Shown: positions 7,504 to 16,399 of the stretch, in pieces
How positions within the stretch are numbered: the stretch's first letter is position 1
Layout of the letters: each line of letters starts with the position of its first letter
From: Desulfobacteraceae bacterium UBA2174
Lineage (GTDB): Bacteria > Desulfobacterota > Desulfobacteria > Desulfobacterales > UBA2174
NCBI GenBank assembly: GCA_002327445.1
Contig: DCWA01000030.1
Location: 1 to 64,000, forward strand
Length of the DNA: 64,000 nt
Direction of reading: 5' to 3'
Translations under genes and position numbers: made by a program
The notes under the pieces: generated by a model
The model's database searches: none
Told to the model about the DNA's origin: nothing
What the model saw: only the letters and a program-made list of their open reading frames with translations

Positions 7504-9135
7504 TCAATACATGTCTTCGTCCATCCCACCGCCCGGAATGGCCGGCGCGTTCTTCTTCTTTTCCGGCTTGTCGCTGATCATGGCCTCGGTGGTGAGCATC
7601 AGCCCGGCCACCGAAGCGGCATTCTGCAGGGCAAAACGCACCACCTTGGTCGGATCGATGACGCCGGCGGCGACCAGATCCTCATAGGTCTCGGTGGCGG
7701 CGTTGAAGCCGAAATCGTCCTTGCCCTCGCGCACCTTGTTCAGGACCACCGAACCTTCCAGACCCGCGTTGGCGGCGATCTGCCGCAGCGGCTCCGGCAT
7801 TGCCCGGCGCAGGATGTCGATGCCCAGCTTCTCGTCGCCCTTGGCGCCGACCTTGTCCAGCACGTCCATGCAGCGCACCAGGGTCACGCCGCCGCCCGGC
7901 ACGATCCCCTCTTCCACCGCGGCCCGGGTGGCGTTCAGGGCGTCTTCCACCCGCGCCTTCTTTTCCTTCATCTCGGTCTCGGTGGCGGCACCGATGTTGA
8001 TGACCGCCACACCGCCAACCAGCTTGGCCAGACGCTCCTGGAGCTTTTCGCGGTCGTAATCGCTGGTGGTGTCTTCGATCTGGGTGCGGATCTGGCGTAC
8101 CCGGGCCTCGATGTCCTTCTTGGCGCCGGCGCCGTCCACGATGGTGGTGTTGTCCTTGTCGATGCGCACCGTCTTGCACTTGCCCAGGTCGTTGATGGAG
8201 ACATTCTCCAGCTTGATACCCAGCTCTTCGCTGACCACCTGGCCACCGGTGAGGACCGCGACATCTTGCAGGATGGCCTTGCGCCGGTCACCGAAGCCGG
8301 GGGCCTTGACCGCCGCCACCTTCAGGGTGCCGCGCAGCTTGTTGACGATCAGGGTGGCCAGGGCTTCGCCTTCGATGTCCTCGGCGATGATGAGAAGCGG
8401 TTTGCCCATCCGTGCCATCTGCTCCAGCAGGGGCACCATGTCGCGCATGCTGCCGATCTTCTTTTCGTGAATCAGGATCAACGGCTCCTCGAGCACGGTG
8501 ATCATCTTCTGGGCGTCGGTGACGAAGTACGGTGAAATGTAGCCCCGGTCGAACTGCATCCCCTCGACCACCTCGAGCGTGGTCTCCATGCTCTTGGCTT
8601 CTTCCACCGTGATGACGCCTTCCTTGCCCACCTTTTCCATGGCGTCGGAAATGATCTTGCCGATGGTTTCGTCACCGTTGGCCGACACCGTCCCCACCTG
8701 CTGGATCTCGGTCTTGTCCTTGGTGGGCTTGGAAATCTTCTTGAGCTGGGCCACCACGGCCTCCACGCCCTTGTCGATGCCGCGCTTGAGGCTCATGGGA
8801 TTGGCGCCCGCGGCCACCAACTTGCAACCCTCGTTGCAGATGGCCTGGGCCAGAACCGTGGCCGTCGTGGTGCCGTCACCGGCCATGTCGCTCGTCTTGC
8901 TGGCCACTTCCTTGACCATCTGGGCGCCCATGTTCACGAACTTGTCGCCCAGCTCGATCTCCTTGGCCACCGTCACGCCGTCCTTGGTCACCACCGGAGA
9001 GCCGAAGGATTTCTCCAGCACGACGTTGTTCCCCCGAGGTCCCAGCGTCACCTTCACGGCGTCGGCCAGTTGGTTGACCCCCTGGAGCATCTTCTCCCGG
9101 GCCTTGGTTCCATAAACGATCATCTTTGCCGCCAT
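7504..9135 (-). CDS. groL: Chaperonin GroEL
   Basis: 60-kDa ATP-dependent folding chaperonin. The 543-residue sequence is collinear with bacterial GroEL: KVTLGPRGNNVVLEKSFG and DGTTTATVLAQ in the ATPase domain, the apical domain around residues 190-370, and AAVEEGIVPGGG in the signature region. The C-terminal tail ends GGGMDEDMY, a short version of the usual Gly-Met tail. AAGGAGGAACGGC precedes the ATG. It lies 23 bp downstream of groES and ends at a strong terminator. Confidence 0.99.
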   Translation of the reverse strand: MAAKMIVYGTKAREKMLQGVNQLADAVKVTLGPRGNNVVLEKSFGSPVVTKDGVTVAKEIELGDKFVNMGAQMVKEVASKTSDMAGDGTTTATVLAQAICNEGCKLVAAGANPMSLKRGIDKGVEAVVAQLKKISKPTKDKTEIQQVGTVSANGDETIGKIISDAMEKVGKEGVITVEEAKSMETTLEVVEGMQFDRGYISPYFVTDAQKMITVLEEPLILIHEKKIGSMRDMVPLLEQMARMGKPLLIIAEDIEGEALATLIVNKLRGTLKVAAVKAPGFGDRRKAILQDVAVLTGGQVVSEELGIKLENVSINDLGKCKTVRIDKDNTTIVDGAGAKKDIEARVRQIRTQIEDTTSDYDREKLQERLAKLVGGVAVINIGAATETEMKEKKARVEDALNATRAAVEEGIVPGGGVTLVRCMDVLDKVGAKGDEKLGIDILRRAMPEPLRQIAANAGLEGSVVLNKVREGKDDFGFNAATETYEDLVAAGVIDPTKVVRFALQNAASVAGLMLTTEAMISDKPEKKKNAPAIPGGGMDEDMY

Positions 9136-9158
9136 CTTGCCGTTCCTCCTTGGATTCT

Positions 9159-9446
9159 TCAGTCGATTACGCCGAGGATGTCATCTTCGCGCATGAACAG
9201 GTGCTCGACACCGTCGATCTTGATCTCGGTTCCGCCGTACTTGGAAAACAGAACCCGGTCGCCTTCCTTGATGTCCAAGGCGATCCGCTTTCCGTCATCG
9301 CCCATCTTGCCGGGGCCCACCGCCACGACCTTGCCCTGCTGGGGTTTTTCCTTGGCCGTATCCGGGATGATGATCCCGCCAGCGGTCTTCTGCTCCTCCT
9401 CGACGCGCACAACCAGAATTCGATCGTTCAACGGTCTGATCTTCAT
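9159..9446 (-). CDS. groS: Co-chaperonin GroES
   Basis: 10-kDa lid of the GroEL chamber. The 95-residue protein begins MKIRPLNDRILV and contains the mobile loop (EEEQKTAGGIIIPDTAKEK) and the roof region around GPGKMGDDGKR. The frame is open for 46 codons further upstream, but GGAGGAAAGTTGAC before the ATG at 9446 and family length fix this start. First gene of the groESL operon. Confidence 0.98.
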   Translation of the reverse strand: MKIRPLNDRILVVRVEEEQKTAGGIIIPDTAKEKPQQGKVVAVGPGKMGDDGKRIALDIKEGDRVLFSKYGGTEIKIDGVEHLFMREDDILGVID

Positions 9447-9734
9447 GTCAACTTTCCTCCGAGCGTTTGAATTTGATAATCTTTTCGCCGATGACGGACC
9501 GGCGCAACGTACGGCCCCGGCATTCGAAATCCGGGTCGCGGTCCAAAAGGATCCGCGCCACATGCCGGGGCATCCGAAACCCATTCAGCCAGAATTTTCA
9601 GGTGCGGAGAAGTCCGAGCCTTACCGGAGAGCGTCTGCCGGAAACCATGCCCGCAATGCCCTTTCGCCGTTCCTTTCCCCTTTTTCACCCGCTCAAATCG
9701 ATAAAAAGGCATATTTTTCCAACAGTTGGCTGCT

Positions 9735-9762
9735 ATGATAATCACGGCCGAACCGATGTCAA
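9735..9762 (-). promoter_or_regulatory. Sigma-70-like promoter, probably for groESL
   Basis: On the minus strand TTGACA (9762-9757) is separated by 16 bp from TATCAT (9740-9735). It points toward groES, whose start is about 290 bp away. No CIRCE-type inverted repeat (TTAGCACTC-N9-GAGTGCTAA) is visible in the leader, and I see no clear heat-shock sigma promoter nearer the gene. Confidence 0.6.
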
Positions 9763-9908
9763 GCGCCCGCGCCGGCCTTTTTGAAGGCTGGCCGACCAGG
9801 TCAGAGAGCCCCTTTTCGACCCGGTTGCATCATCGCGGCCTTGAGGCTATAGTAGCTTTCAAAAAGAAAAAAATCGTCTTTCACGACGCCACGTTGCCCC
9901 TTGCCACC

Positions 9909-10625
9909 ATGCTCGAAAAACTAGGCACCCCAAATCCGCCGTCCCAGCGGCCCGCAACGCCCGGGTTCAACGGCATCGATCCGCGGCACAAGGAAGCGAT
10001 CCTGGCCCGCGGCCGCCCCACCCGCCTCGATGCAGGCCAGACCCTCTTTCACCAGGGCAGCCCTGCCCGGCGCTGCTACATGGTAATCAGCGGGCGCCTC
10101 AAGCTCGTCAAGCTGCATGAGCAGGGCAAGGAAGCCGTCCTGCGATACATCGGCCCCGGCGACATCACCGCCGCGGTCGCCGTCTTCAAGGAAAAAGCGT
10201 ATCCGCTGACGGCGGTTGCCATCGGGGAGACCATGGTGACGGGCTGGGACAGGGCCACCATCATGGCCCTGCTACGCGAGTTTCCCGACTTGGCCATCCA
10301 CCTGCTCCAGGTCGTCGTCGAACGCCTGGACGAGGTGCAGACCCGCTACCTGGAACTGAACGCCGAACAGGTGCAGCAGCGCTTGGCCCGGGCCTTGCTG
10401 CGCATCATGAAGCATTCGGGACGCCGCACCCCTGAAGGCATCCTCATCGACTTTCCCCTCAGTCGCCAGGAACTGGCCGACTACACCGGCACCACCCTTT
10501 TTACCGTCAGCCGCACCTTGAGTGCCTGGGAGAAAAACGGCTGGGTGGTCTCGGGCCGTGAACGCATCACCATCACCGACCCCCACGCCCTGGTGAAATT
10601 TTCCGAAACCGGCGAAACGGATTGA
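9909..10625 (+). CDS. Crp/Fnr family transcriptional regulator
   Basis: A 238-residue regulator. Residues about 35-140 form a cyclic-nucleotide-binding-type beta roll (GQTLFHQGSPARRCYMVISGRLKLV...GPGDI), then a long dimerisation helix, then an HTH: LSRQELADYTGTTLFTVSRTLSAWEKNGWV. There is no N-terminal Cys cluster, so it is not a canonical Fnr oxygen sensor; an HcpR- or Dnr-like nitrosative-stress role is possible. The ATG at 9909 is preferred, but the frame is open to about 9726 and the ribosome binding site is weak. A palindrome downstream (10805) and one before the hcp operon are candidate binding sites. Confidence 0.85.
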   Translation: MLEKLGTPNPPSQRPATPGFNGIDPRHKEAILARGRPTRLDAGQTLFHQGSPARRCYMVISGRLKLVKLHEQGKEAVLRYIGPGDITAAVAVFKEKAYPLTAVAIGETMVTGWDRATIMALLREFPDLAIHLLQVVVERLDEVQTRYLELNAEQVQQRLARALLRIMKHSGRRTPEGILIDFPLSRQELADYTGTTLFTVSRTLSAWEKNGWVVSGRERITITDPHALVKFSETGETD

Positions 10626-10896
10626 TCGTTCGCCGCGGACCGGTCGTTTGGATGCGTTGTTTCCCGCAAAACCCGGATTGGGCTGCGTCGATTTCCTCTA
10701 AGCTTCCGGAAATCTTCAGCCTTCTCACATGGACCCCGGGTCTGGGCCCGGGGTGACCGGGCTGGAGGAAACCGGATCGAGTTCGAGGCAGGTTTTGCCC
10801 CTGTTTGCGCCGGCGCAACGACGCGTCAGGCGCCTGGGCATAGCTTGAGTTCATGATCACAACCGGAAGAATGCGAAGACGACCAAGGGGTAATCG
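10626..10896 (+). other. Intergenic leader of the ABC exporter
   Basis: No gene is seen. It contains a GGACCCCGGGTCTGGGCCCGG inverted segment near 10732-10752 and, at 10805-10818, the palindrome TTGCGCCGGCGCAA. Promoter elements for the exporter operon presumably lie here. Confidence 0.5.
10805..10818. promoter_or_regulatory. 14-bp palindrome, candidate Crp/Fnr-type operator
   Basis: TTGCGCCGGCGCAA is a perfect palindrome 79 bp before the membrane-fusion gene. An identical 14-mer sits at 17449-17462 upstream of the DUF1858-hcp genes. The half-site TTGC..GCAA has the size and symmetry of Crp/Fnr operators. Confidence 0.6.
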
Positions 10897-12087
10897 ATGA
10901 AAAAAATTTTCAAGAACCGGACCCTGGTTCTGATCGCCGTACTGGTGCCCATCCTGGCGCTGTTCGCCTACACGGCCCTGCGTTCCGGGCCTTTGGCGCC
11001 GATCCCGGTGACCGTGGCGGCGGTGGAAAACATCGCCATCGCCCCGGCCGTTTTCGGCATCGGCACGGTGCAGGCCCGCTTCATCCACCGCATCGGCCCG
11101 ACCGTGGCCGGCCGCGTCGAGCGCCTGGAAGTCCACGTGGGCGACCGTGTCGCAGCCGGTCAGATGCTGGGGCGGATGGACGGCATCGATCTGGACGAAC
11201 GGATCCAGGCCCTGGAGGCTGCCATCGCCCGCGCCGGGGCCAGCCTCTCGGCCGCCGAAGCCCGCATCGTGGATGCCGAGGCGACCTTCTCCTACACTTC
11301 AGCCCGCGCCCGGCGGGAGGAGTCGCTGGTGGAGGTCCATGCCACCAGCCGGGACACGATGGAAGCCAAGCAGATGGAAAGGCAGGTGGCCAAAGCTCGC
11401 CTGGCGGCCGTCCGGGCCGATCTGTCCGCCAGCCGGCATGAACTGGCCCGGTACCGGGCGGAACGTGACGCCTTGATCCGCCAGAGGGAAAACCTCGACC
11501 TCGTCTCGCCGGTGGACGGCCTGGTGACCCAGCGAGCGGTGGACCCGGGGACCACGGTGGTCGCCGGCCAAACAGTGGTGGAAGTGATCGATCCGTCCAC
11601 GCTCTGGATCGAGGCGCGTTTCGATCAGCTTCAGACGGCCGGTCTGGGGCCAGACCTGCCGGCACGGATCGTCATGCGGTCGCGGCCCGACGCCCCGTCG
11701 GTCGGCCGGGTGCTGCGCATCGAGCCGCTGGCCGACGCCGTCACCGAAGAGATGCTGGCCAAGGCGACCTTCGATGTCCTTCCCGATCCCCTGCCGCCGC
11801 TGGGCGAATTGGCTGAAGTGACGGTAGACCTGCCGCCGTTGCCGCCCCGGCCGACGGTGGCAACGGCCAGCGTGCAGCGCTACCAGGGGCGGTTGGGGGT
11901 CTGGGCGGTGGAAGACGGCGGGCTGGCATTCGTGCCGGTGAAAACCGGCGCCTCGGACCTGGAGGGCCGCATCCAGATCCTCGAAGGTCTGGAGGCCGGG
12001 AGGCGGGTGGTGGTCTACAGCCATCGCGCCCTGAGCGGAAAAAGCCGCATCGAGATCGTCGAGCGGATCCCGGGGACGGCGCCATGA
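10897..12087 (+). CDS. Membrane fusion (HlyD/DevB-like) exporter subunit
   Basis: Periplasmic adaptor of a tripartite or MacAB/DevBCA-like exporter. The 396-residue protein has an N-terminal membrane anchor (about residues 8-28), a biotinyl-lipoyl-like half (GPTVAGRVERLEVHVGDRVAAGQMLGRMD), a long coiled coil (about 100-200, rich in Ala, Arg and Glu), and the second lipoyl half (LDLVSPVDGLVTQRAVDPGTTVVAGQTVVEV). Its last codons overlap the permease start as ATGA. With the next two genes it makes an export operon. The exported substrate cannot be read from sequence. Confidence 0.88.
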   Translation: MKKIFKNRTLVLIAVLVPILALFAYTALRSGPLAPIPVTVAAVENIAIAPAVFGIGTVQARFIHRIGPTVAGRVERLEVHVGDRVAAGQMLGRMDGIDLDERIQALEAAIARAGASLSAAEARIVDAEATFSYTSARARREESLVEVHATSRDTMEAKQMERQVAKARLAAVRADLSASRHELARYRAERDALIRQRENLDLVSPVDGLVTQRAVDPGTTVVAGQTVVEVIDPSTLWIEARFDQLQTAGLGPDLPARIVMRSRPDAPSVGRVLRIEPLADAVTEEMLAKATFDVLPDPLPPLGELAEVTVDLPPLPPRPTVATASVQRYQGRLGVWAVEDGGLAFVPVKTGASDLEGRIQILEGLEAGRRVVVYSHRALSGKSRIEIVERIPGTAP

Positions 12088-13286
12088 TCAGCCTGGCCGG
12101 ACGCGACATCCAGCACGCCTGGGGCAAGTTCGTCTTCACCGGCATCGGCCTCGGGCTGCTCATCGGCGTGACCCTGTCCATGGCCGGGATCTACCGGGGA
12201 ATGGTGGAGGACGCCAAGGTGCTGCTGGACAATAGCGGCGCGGACCTGTGGGTGGTCCAGCAGGACACCCTGGGCCCCTACGCCGAATCGTCGAGCGTCT
12301 ACGACGACGTCTACCGGGGCATCAGATCCATGGAAGGCATCGCCCGGGCCGCCAACGTCACCTACCTCACCATGCAGGTGCGCCGTGGCGACACGGACGT
12401 GCGGGCCATGGTGGTGGGGGTTGTGCCCTGGGGGCCGGGGGAACCGGGTCAACCCGGATACCTGGTGGCCGGACGGCCCATCACCAGGAACCATTACGAG
12501 GCCGTGGCCGACCTGGCCACCGGGTTCGCCATCGGCGATCGGATTCGCATTCGGCGCAACCGTTACACCGTGGTAGGCCTGACCCGGCGCATGGTCTCCT
12601 CGGGAGGCGACCCCATGGTCTTCATCCCCCTCAAGGACGCCCGGGAAGCGCAGTTCCTGAAGGACAACGACGCCATCGTGGCCCAGCGCCGGCGGACGGC
12701 GGCCAACCCGGCCTTCAACCGTCCGGCGGTCCCGGACCTGCTCGATGCGGTGATCGCCTCCCAGACCACCAACGCCTTTGTCAACGCCGTCCTGGTGCAA
12801 CTGGAACCGTACCGCGATCCCGAGGCCGTGGCCCAGGCCATCTCCCGCTGGAAGCGGCTCCAGGTCTACACCCGGGCCGAGATGGAGGAGATCCTGGTGG
12901 GCAAGCTCATCGCCACCTCCGCCAGGCAGATCGCCATGTTCCTGGTGATTCTGGCCATCGTCAGCGCGGCCATCATCGCCTTCATCATCTACACCCTCAC
13001 CATGGGCAAGATCCGGGAAATCGCGGTCCTCAAGCTCATCGGCACGCGCAACCGCACCATCGCCGCCATGATCGTGCAGCAGGCCGTGGGCCTGGGCGCC
13101 ATCGGATTCGTGGTGGGAAAAATCGCCGCCACCTTCTGGGCCCCGGTCTTTCCCAAGTACGTGCTCCTGATGCCCGGCGATGCCGTGCGCGGATTCGCCG
13201 CGGTGGTGGTCATCTGCGTGCTGGCCAGCGCCGTGGCCATCCGGGTCGCGCTCAAGGTGGACCCGGCCGAAGCCATCGGAGGCTGA
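12084..13286 (+). CDS. ABC exporter permease, FtsX/DevC-like
   Basis: A 400-residue inner-membrane permease. One transmembrane segment (about residues 15-38) is followed by a large periplasmic domain (about 40-265) and then three C-terminal segments, including QIAMFLVILAIVSAAIIAFIIYTL, the AMIVQQAVGLGAIGFVVGKIAATF stretch and a last helix near FAAVVVICVLASAVAI. This is the FtsX/MacB topology. TMGKIREIAVLKLIGTRNRTI is the usual cytoplasmic loop that contacts the ATPase. It overlaps the adaptor by 4 bp and is 1 bp from the ATPase gene. Confidence 0.88.
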   Translation: MISLAGRDIQHAWGKFVFTGIGLGLLIGVTLSMAGIYRGMVEDAKVLLDNSGADLWVVQQDTLGPYAESSSVYDDVYRGIRSMEGIARAANVTYLTMQVRRGDTDVRAMVVGVVPWGPGEPGQPGYLVAGRPITRNHYEAVADLATGFAIGDRIRIRRNRYTVVGLTRRMVSSGGDPMVFIPLKDAREAQFLKDNDAIVAQRRRTAANPAFNRPAVPDLLDAVIASQTTNAFVNAVLVQLEPYRDPEAVAQAISRWKRLQVYTRAEMEEILVGKLIATSARQIAMFLVILAIVSAAIIAFIIYTLTMGKIREIAVLKLIGTRNRTIAAMIVQQAVGLGAIGFVVGKIAATFWAPVFPKYVLLMPGDAVRGFAAVVVICVLASAVAIRVALKVDPAEAIGG

Positions 13287-13287
13287 A

Positions 13288-14028
13288 ATGAGCGAAGACA
13301 AGGGCATCCGGATCGAAAGGCTGCGTAAAACCTACGGCCAGGGCGACACGGCCGTCGAAGCCCTCAAGGGGGTCGAGATGCAGGTGGCGCCCGGAGAGGT
13401 GGTCGGTCTGATCGGCCCTTCCGGATCGGGCAAGAGCACCCTGCTCAAGTGCCTCGGCGCGGTGATCGAGCCCACCGGCGGCCGCATGACCCTGGGCAGG
13501 GAGACGATCTACGACGATGCCTGGCGCATCGCGGACCTGCGGGCCCTGCGGCGCGACAAGATCGGCTTCGTGTTCCAGGCCCCGTACCTGATTCCGTTCC
13601 TCAACGTCACCGACAACGTGGCCCTGCCGCCCATGCTCGCGGGTCGCGCCAACGCCGAAGCTCGGGAGGAAGCCCGGGTCCTGCTGGAAGCCCTGGACGT
13701 GGCCCACCGGGCCGCGGCCATGCCGTCCCAGCTTTCCGGCGGCGAACAGCAGCGGGTGGCCATTGCCCGGGCCCTGGTGAACCGGCCACCGGTCATTCTG
13801 GCCGATGAGCCCACCGCCCCTTTGGACAGCGAGCGGGCCATGGCCGTGATCACCATCCTCAACCAGATGGCCGAACGCTATCAAACCGCCGTCATCGTGG
13901 TGACCCACGACGAGAAGATCATCCCGACCTTTCGCCGGATCTACCACATCCGTGACGGCCGCACCGAAGAGATGGCCGGGGAAGGACGGGACGTGACCGG
14001 ATGGACCAAAGTGGAAGGGACAACTTGA
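13288..14028 (+). CDS. ABC exporter ATP-binding protein, DevA/LolD-like
   Basis: A 246-residue ATPase of the export system. It has Walker A GPSGSGKST (about residues 40-48), the signature LSGGEQQR, Walker B VILADEPT and the H-loop VIVVTHDEK. The D-loop reads APLDSE. Start at ATG 13288 (MSEDKGIRIERLRKTYG) immediately follows the permease stop; the frame is open further upstream but only as an out-of-frame read of the permease. Third gene of the operon. Confidence 0.92.
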   Translation: MSEDKGIRIERLRKTYGQGDTAVEALKGVEMQVAPGEVVGLIGPSGSGKSTLLKCLGAVIEPTGGRMTLGRETIYDDAWRIADLRALRRDKIGFVFQAPYLIPFLNVTDNVALPPMLAGRANAEAREEARVLLEALDVAHRAAAMPSQLSGGEQQRVAIARALVNRPPVILADEPTAPLDSERAMAVITILNQMAERYQTAVIVVTHDEKIIPTFRRIYHIRDGRTEEMAGEGRDVTGWTKVEGTT

Positions 14029-14108
14029 ACCCCGGAACAAGGCGGTGCCTCATGCCAATCCCCGGAATCAAATTGAAAAGCGTGGACGGAAAACAGGGGC
14101 AGGCTCGA

Positions 14109-14164
14109 AGAGATTCCTCGTCACTGCGCCCCGGAATGACACCTATTCCCGGTGTCATTCCGGA
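14109..14164. repeat. REP-like GGAATGAC inverted pair
   Basis: AGAGATTCCTCGTCACTGCG...GGAATGAC faces GTGTCATTCCGGACGC. It belongs to the same family as 1755-1851. The relE-like stop codon (14155-14157) lies inside the right arm. Confidence 0.65.
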
Positions 14165-14454
14165 CGCAGTATGGATCGATTCACCATCGCCCTGAGTTTC
14201 TCGTAAACGTGGCTGCGATGGCCGAAATGAATGACTTCCAGCATGTTTTCCGCTTCGTTAAAGCGATAGACGATGCGGTAACGGAGGATACGGTACGACC
14301 GATACCCGCTCAACTCGGCTTGCAGGGCCTTTCCGGCCAAGGGATCGCAGACGATCTCACGCAAGGCGCACTTGATGTGTCGCTTCACCTCCGGTGAAAG
14401 GTGCCGATAGAGCGCATGCGCTTCCGGTGTCAGCCGCAGGCCGGGATCAGTCAT
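14155..14454 (-). CDS. RelE/ParE-type toxin
   Basis: A 99-residue predicted mRNA-interferase or gyrase-inhibitor toxin of the RelE/ParE fold. Features are LSPEVKRHIKCALREIVCDPLAGKAL, then GYRSYRILRYRIVYRF and a terminal VIHFGHRSHVYEKL, the usual basic beta-sheet and final helix. The last residues (SILRPE) are encoded by a dispersed repeat. It overlaps the upstream antitoxin gene by 8 bp, as expected for a type II pair. Confidence 0.85.
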   Translation of the reverse strand: MTDPGLRLTPEAHALYRHLSPEVKRHIKCALREIVCDPLAGKALQAELSGYRSYRILRYRIVYRFNEAENMLEVIHFGHRSHVYEKLRAMVNRSILRPE

Positions 14455-14719
14455 CGCGAAGCAGATCGGAGCCTTCGATCCACTGTCCGGCTTCGGCCTG
14501 AGCCATGGACCGGCGAAGGGAGACCGTGGTTTGATGGTCGGCGAGAATCTCGATGGTTTCCAGCATTCCGTCGAATCGCTCCAGGCTCATCAGAACGACT
14601 TCCGGCACGCCGTTGCGGGTGATGGCAATGGTGCGGTCCTGCTCCCTGGCTTTTCTCACAAGGTCCAGCAGGGAGGCTTTGGCGCGGGTCACGGGAATAA
14701 ACTGGTCAATGGGTTGCAT
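14447..14719 (-). CDS. Phd/YefM-type antitoxin
   Basis: A 90-residue antitoxin. The N-terminal DNA-binding fold shows DQFIPVTRAKASLLDLVRKAREQDRTIAITRNGVPEVVLMSLERFD, typical of Phd/YefM. The acidic C-terminal tail (QAEAGQWIEGSDLLRDD) would wrap the toxin. GGAGGATTTATG gives a clear start at 14719. First gene of the pair, upstream of the RelE-like toxin, and presumably self-repressing. Confidence 0.87.
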   Translation of the reverse strand: MQPIDQFIPVTRAKASLLDLVRKAREQDRTIAITRNGVPEVVLMSLERFDGMLETIEILADHQTTVSLRRSMAQAEAGQWIEGSDLLRDD

Positions 14720-14793
14720 AAATCCTCCAGGTCTGAATAATGACCATTATACGAACCGTCGTTGGATTGTCAATCATCAATGAGCAAACGACA

Positions 14794-15174
14794 ATGCTCG
14801 CCCTGCTGAAAACCGCCAACACGATCCTGTACTGCCGCAACTGGCAGGCCACGGTGGATTTTTACCAGAACCGATTGGCCCTGCCGGTGCATTTCGCCAG
14901 CGACTGGTTCGTCGAATTCTCCTTGACCGGCACCTCGCGCCTGAGTATCGCCGACGAGCGGAGCGCTTCGGTGAAAAGCGCCGGCGGCCAGGGCATCACC
15001 CTGGCCCTGGAGGTGGCAGACATCCGCACGGCACACCGATGGGCCGAAAACGCCGGGCTGGCCCCCACCGCCCTGCGACGCCATCCATGGAACGCCGAGG
15101 TCTTCTACCTCCGCGATCCGGAGGGGCACCGCATCGAATTCTGGCAAGCGACCGCCGAAAAAACCGCTTCTTGA
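14794..15174 (+). CDS. VOC/glyoxalase superfamily protein
   Basis: A 126-residue single-domain vicinal-oxygen-chelate protein. It has the repeated beta-alpha-beta-beta-beta units: NTILYCRNWQATVDFYQNRLALPV, then WFVEFSLTGTSRLSIADE, then EVADIRTAHRWAENAGL and VFYLRDPEGHRIEFW with the C-terminal glutamate ligand. The start at ATG 14794 is chosen over an upstream in-frame ATG at 14740 by family length. It lies 10 bp before the MetE-like gene, so the two are likely co-transcribed. Substrate unknown. Confidence 0.82.
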   Translation: MLALLKTANTILYCRNWQATVDFYQNRLALPVHFASDWFVEFSLTGTSRLSIADERSASVKSAGGQGITLALEVADIRTAHRWAENAGLAPTALRRHPWNAEVFYLRDPEGHRIEFWQATAEKTAS

Positions 15175-15184
15175 AAGGACTGCC

Positions 15185-16219
15185 ATGAGCGCAAAGATTC
15201 CCGGGAACCTGCTCACCACCGCCATGGCCGTGATGCCGCACACCGACGTGGACCGGGCCCTGGATATGGCCCTGTCCCTGGACGTGCCCTTCTGGCCCCA
15301 GCTTCCCAACTACAGCTACTACGAGGACATGTACGTCCAGGCGGGCGAACATTTCCCCGGCATCGTCCTGGACCTGGAAAAGCGCACCCTGCGTTTTTCC
15401 ATGGACAAGTTTCTCCAGGAGCTGGAAGATGTCCTGGCGCGTTTCGACGACCCGGAAATCTTCGACATCGGCCAAACTTACTCGGCCGTCTACCACCGCT
15501 TTCTGGCGCTGGATCTGGCAGACCGGCCCGCCATCCGGGGCCAGCTGGAGGGGCCCATCAGCTTCGGCTTCAACGTGGTGGACGAAAATGACCGGCCCAT
15601 CCTTTTTGACGACACGGTGCGGCCGTTTTTGTTCGACTTCATGGCCCGGCGGATCAACGTGCAGCTGGACCGGCTGCGCCAGTTGAACCCCAACGCCTTC
15701 ATGTTCGTGGACGAGCCGGGCTTGCAGTTCATCTTTTCGGCCCTGGCCGGCTATGGAGACCTCAAGGCCAAAGGGGACATGGACCTTTTTTTCAGCCAGA
15801 TCGACCGACCCCGGGGAATCCACCTCTGCGGCAACCCGGACTGGGATTTTCTGCTCAATCTGGATCTGGACGTTCTCTCGCTGGACGTGTACACCAATGC
15901 GGAGGTTTTTGCTTCCTACGGCCCGTCCATCAAGAAGTTTCTCGACCGCGGCGCCGTGATCGTGTGGGGAATCGTCCCCACCGGCTTCGAGGCCTTCGCC
16001 CGGGAGGAAATTCCGTCCCTGGTCCAGCGCCTCGAAACCATCTGGAAAACCTTGTGGTCGAAGGGGATCGACCGGGAACAAATGCTGGCCCGGAGCATGA
16101 TTTCGCCGGCGACCTGCTGCCTGGTGAACCCGGACAAGGAAAAAACGGTGGAGCGCGCCTTCGGTGCGGTACGGCAGATGGCGCAGCAACTGAGGGAGCG
16201 ATACTTGAAAACGGGTTGA
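15185..16219 (+). CDS. MetE/uroporphyrinogen-decarboxylase-like protein
   Basis: A 344-residue TIM-barrel protein of the UROD/MetE-like superfamily. PRGIHLCGNPDWD provides an H-x-C pair and SPATCCLVNPDKE a late cysteine, which together resemble the zinc site of cobalamin-independent methionine synthase. The DEPGLQF segment carries an acidic residue on the neighbouring strand. It lacks the MetE N-terminal half, as in core-MetE and corrinoid-linked methyltransferase relatives. A methyl-transfer role is therefore inferred, with methyl donor and acceptor unknown. Good ribosome binding site (TTGAAAGGACTGCC). Confidence 0.7.
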   Translation: MSAKIPGNLLTTAMAVMPHTDVDRALDMALSLDVPFWPQLPNYSYYEDMYVQAGEHFPGIVLDLEKRTLRFSMDKFLQELEDVLARFDDPEIFDIGQTYSAVYHRFLALDLADRPAIRGQLEGPISFGFNVVDENDRPILFDDTVRPFLFDFMARRINVQLDRLRQLNPNAFMFVDEPGLQFIFSALAGYGDLKAKGDMDLFFSQIDRPRGIHLCGNPDWDFLLNLDLDVLSLDVYTNAEVFASYGPSIKKFLDRGAVIVWGIVPTGFEAFAREEIPSLVQRLETIWKTLWSKGIDREQMLARSMISPATCCLVNPDKEKTVERAFGAVRQMAQQLRERYLKTG

Positions 16220-16315
16220 CCCCCCAAAAAAAGGGGTCAACGGTTTCAGGGATTCCAGGGAAGCGGATGCCGGTTTCCGATGTTTTGGTTTTAGCGGCAA
16301 CCTTCAAAAAATCGC

Positions 16316-16388
16316 AGATACCCAATAACAGATAACTGTTAACTGATAACTGATAACCGACAACCGATAACCGATAACCGATAACGGA
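16316..16388. repeat. Iterated AACTGATAACCGATAACC repeat
   Basis: About eight imperfect 8-9 nt units of GATAAC(C/T)G in a row, just upstream of the next gene's AGGAGG. It is related to the reverse-oriented block at 2740-2852. Confidence 0.8.
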
Positions 16389-16399
16389 AGGAGGCACGC

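Noticed and set aside
9447..9734. CIRCE operator expected upstream of groES
   Set aside because: No TTAGCACTC...GAGTGCTAA pair is present; only a sigma-70-like promoter was found.
16215..16241. Terminator after the MetE-like gene (GTTGACCCC / GGGGTCAAC stem)
   Set aside because: The stem overlaps the stop codon, the A-run is in the loop and no T-run follows, so termination is not supported.
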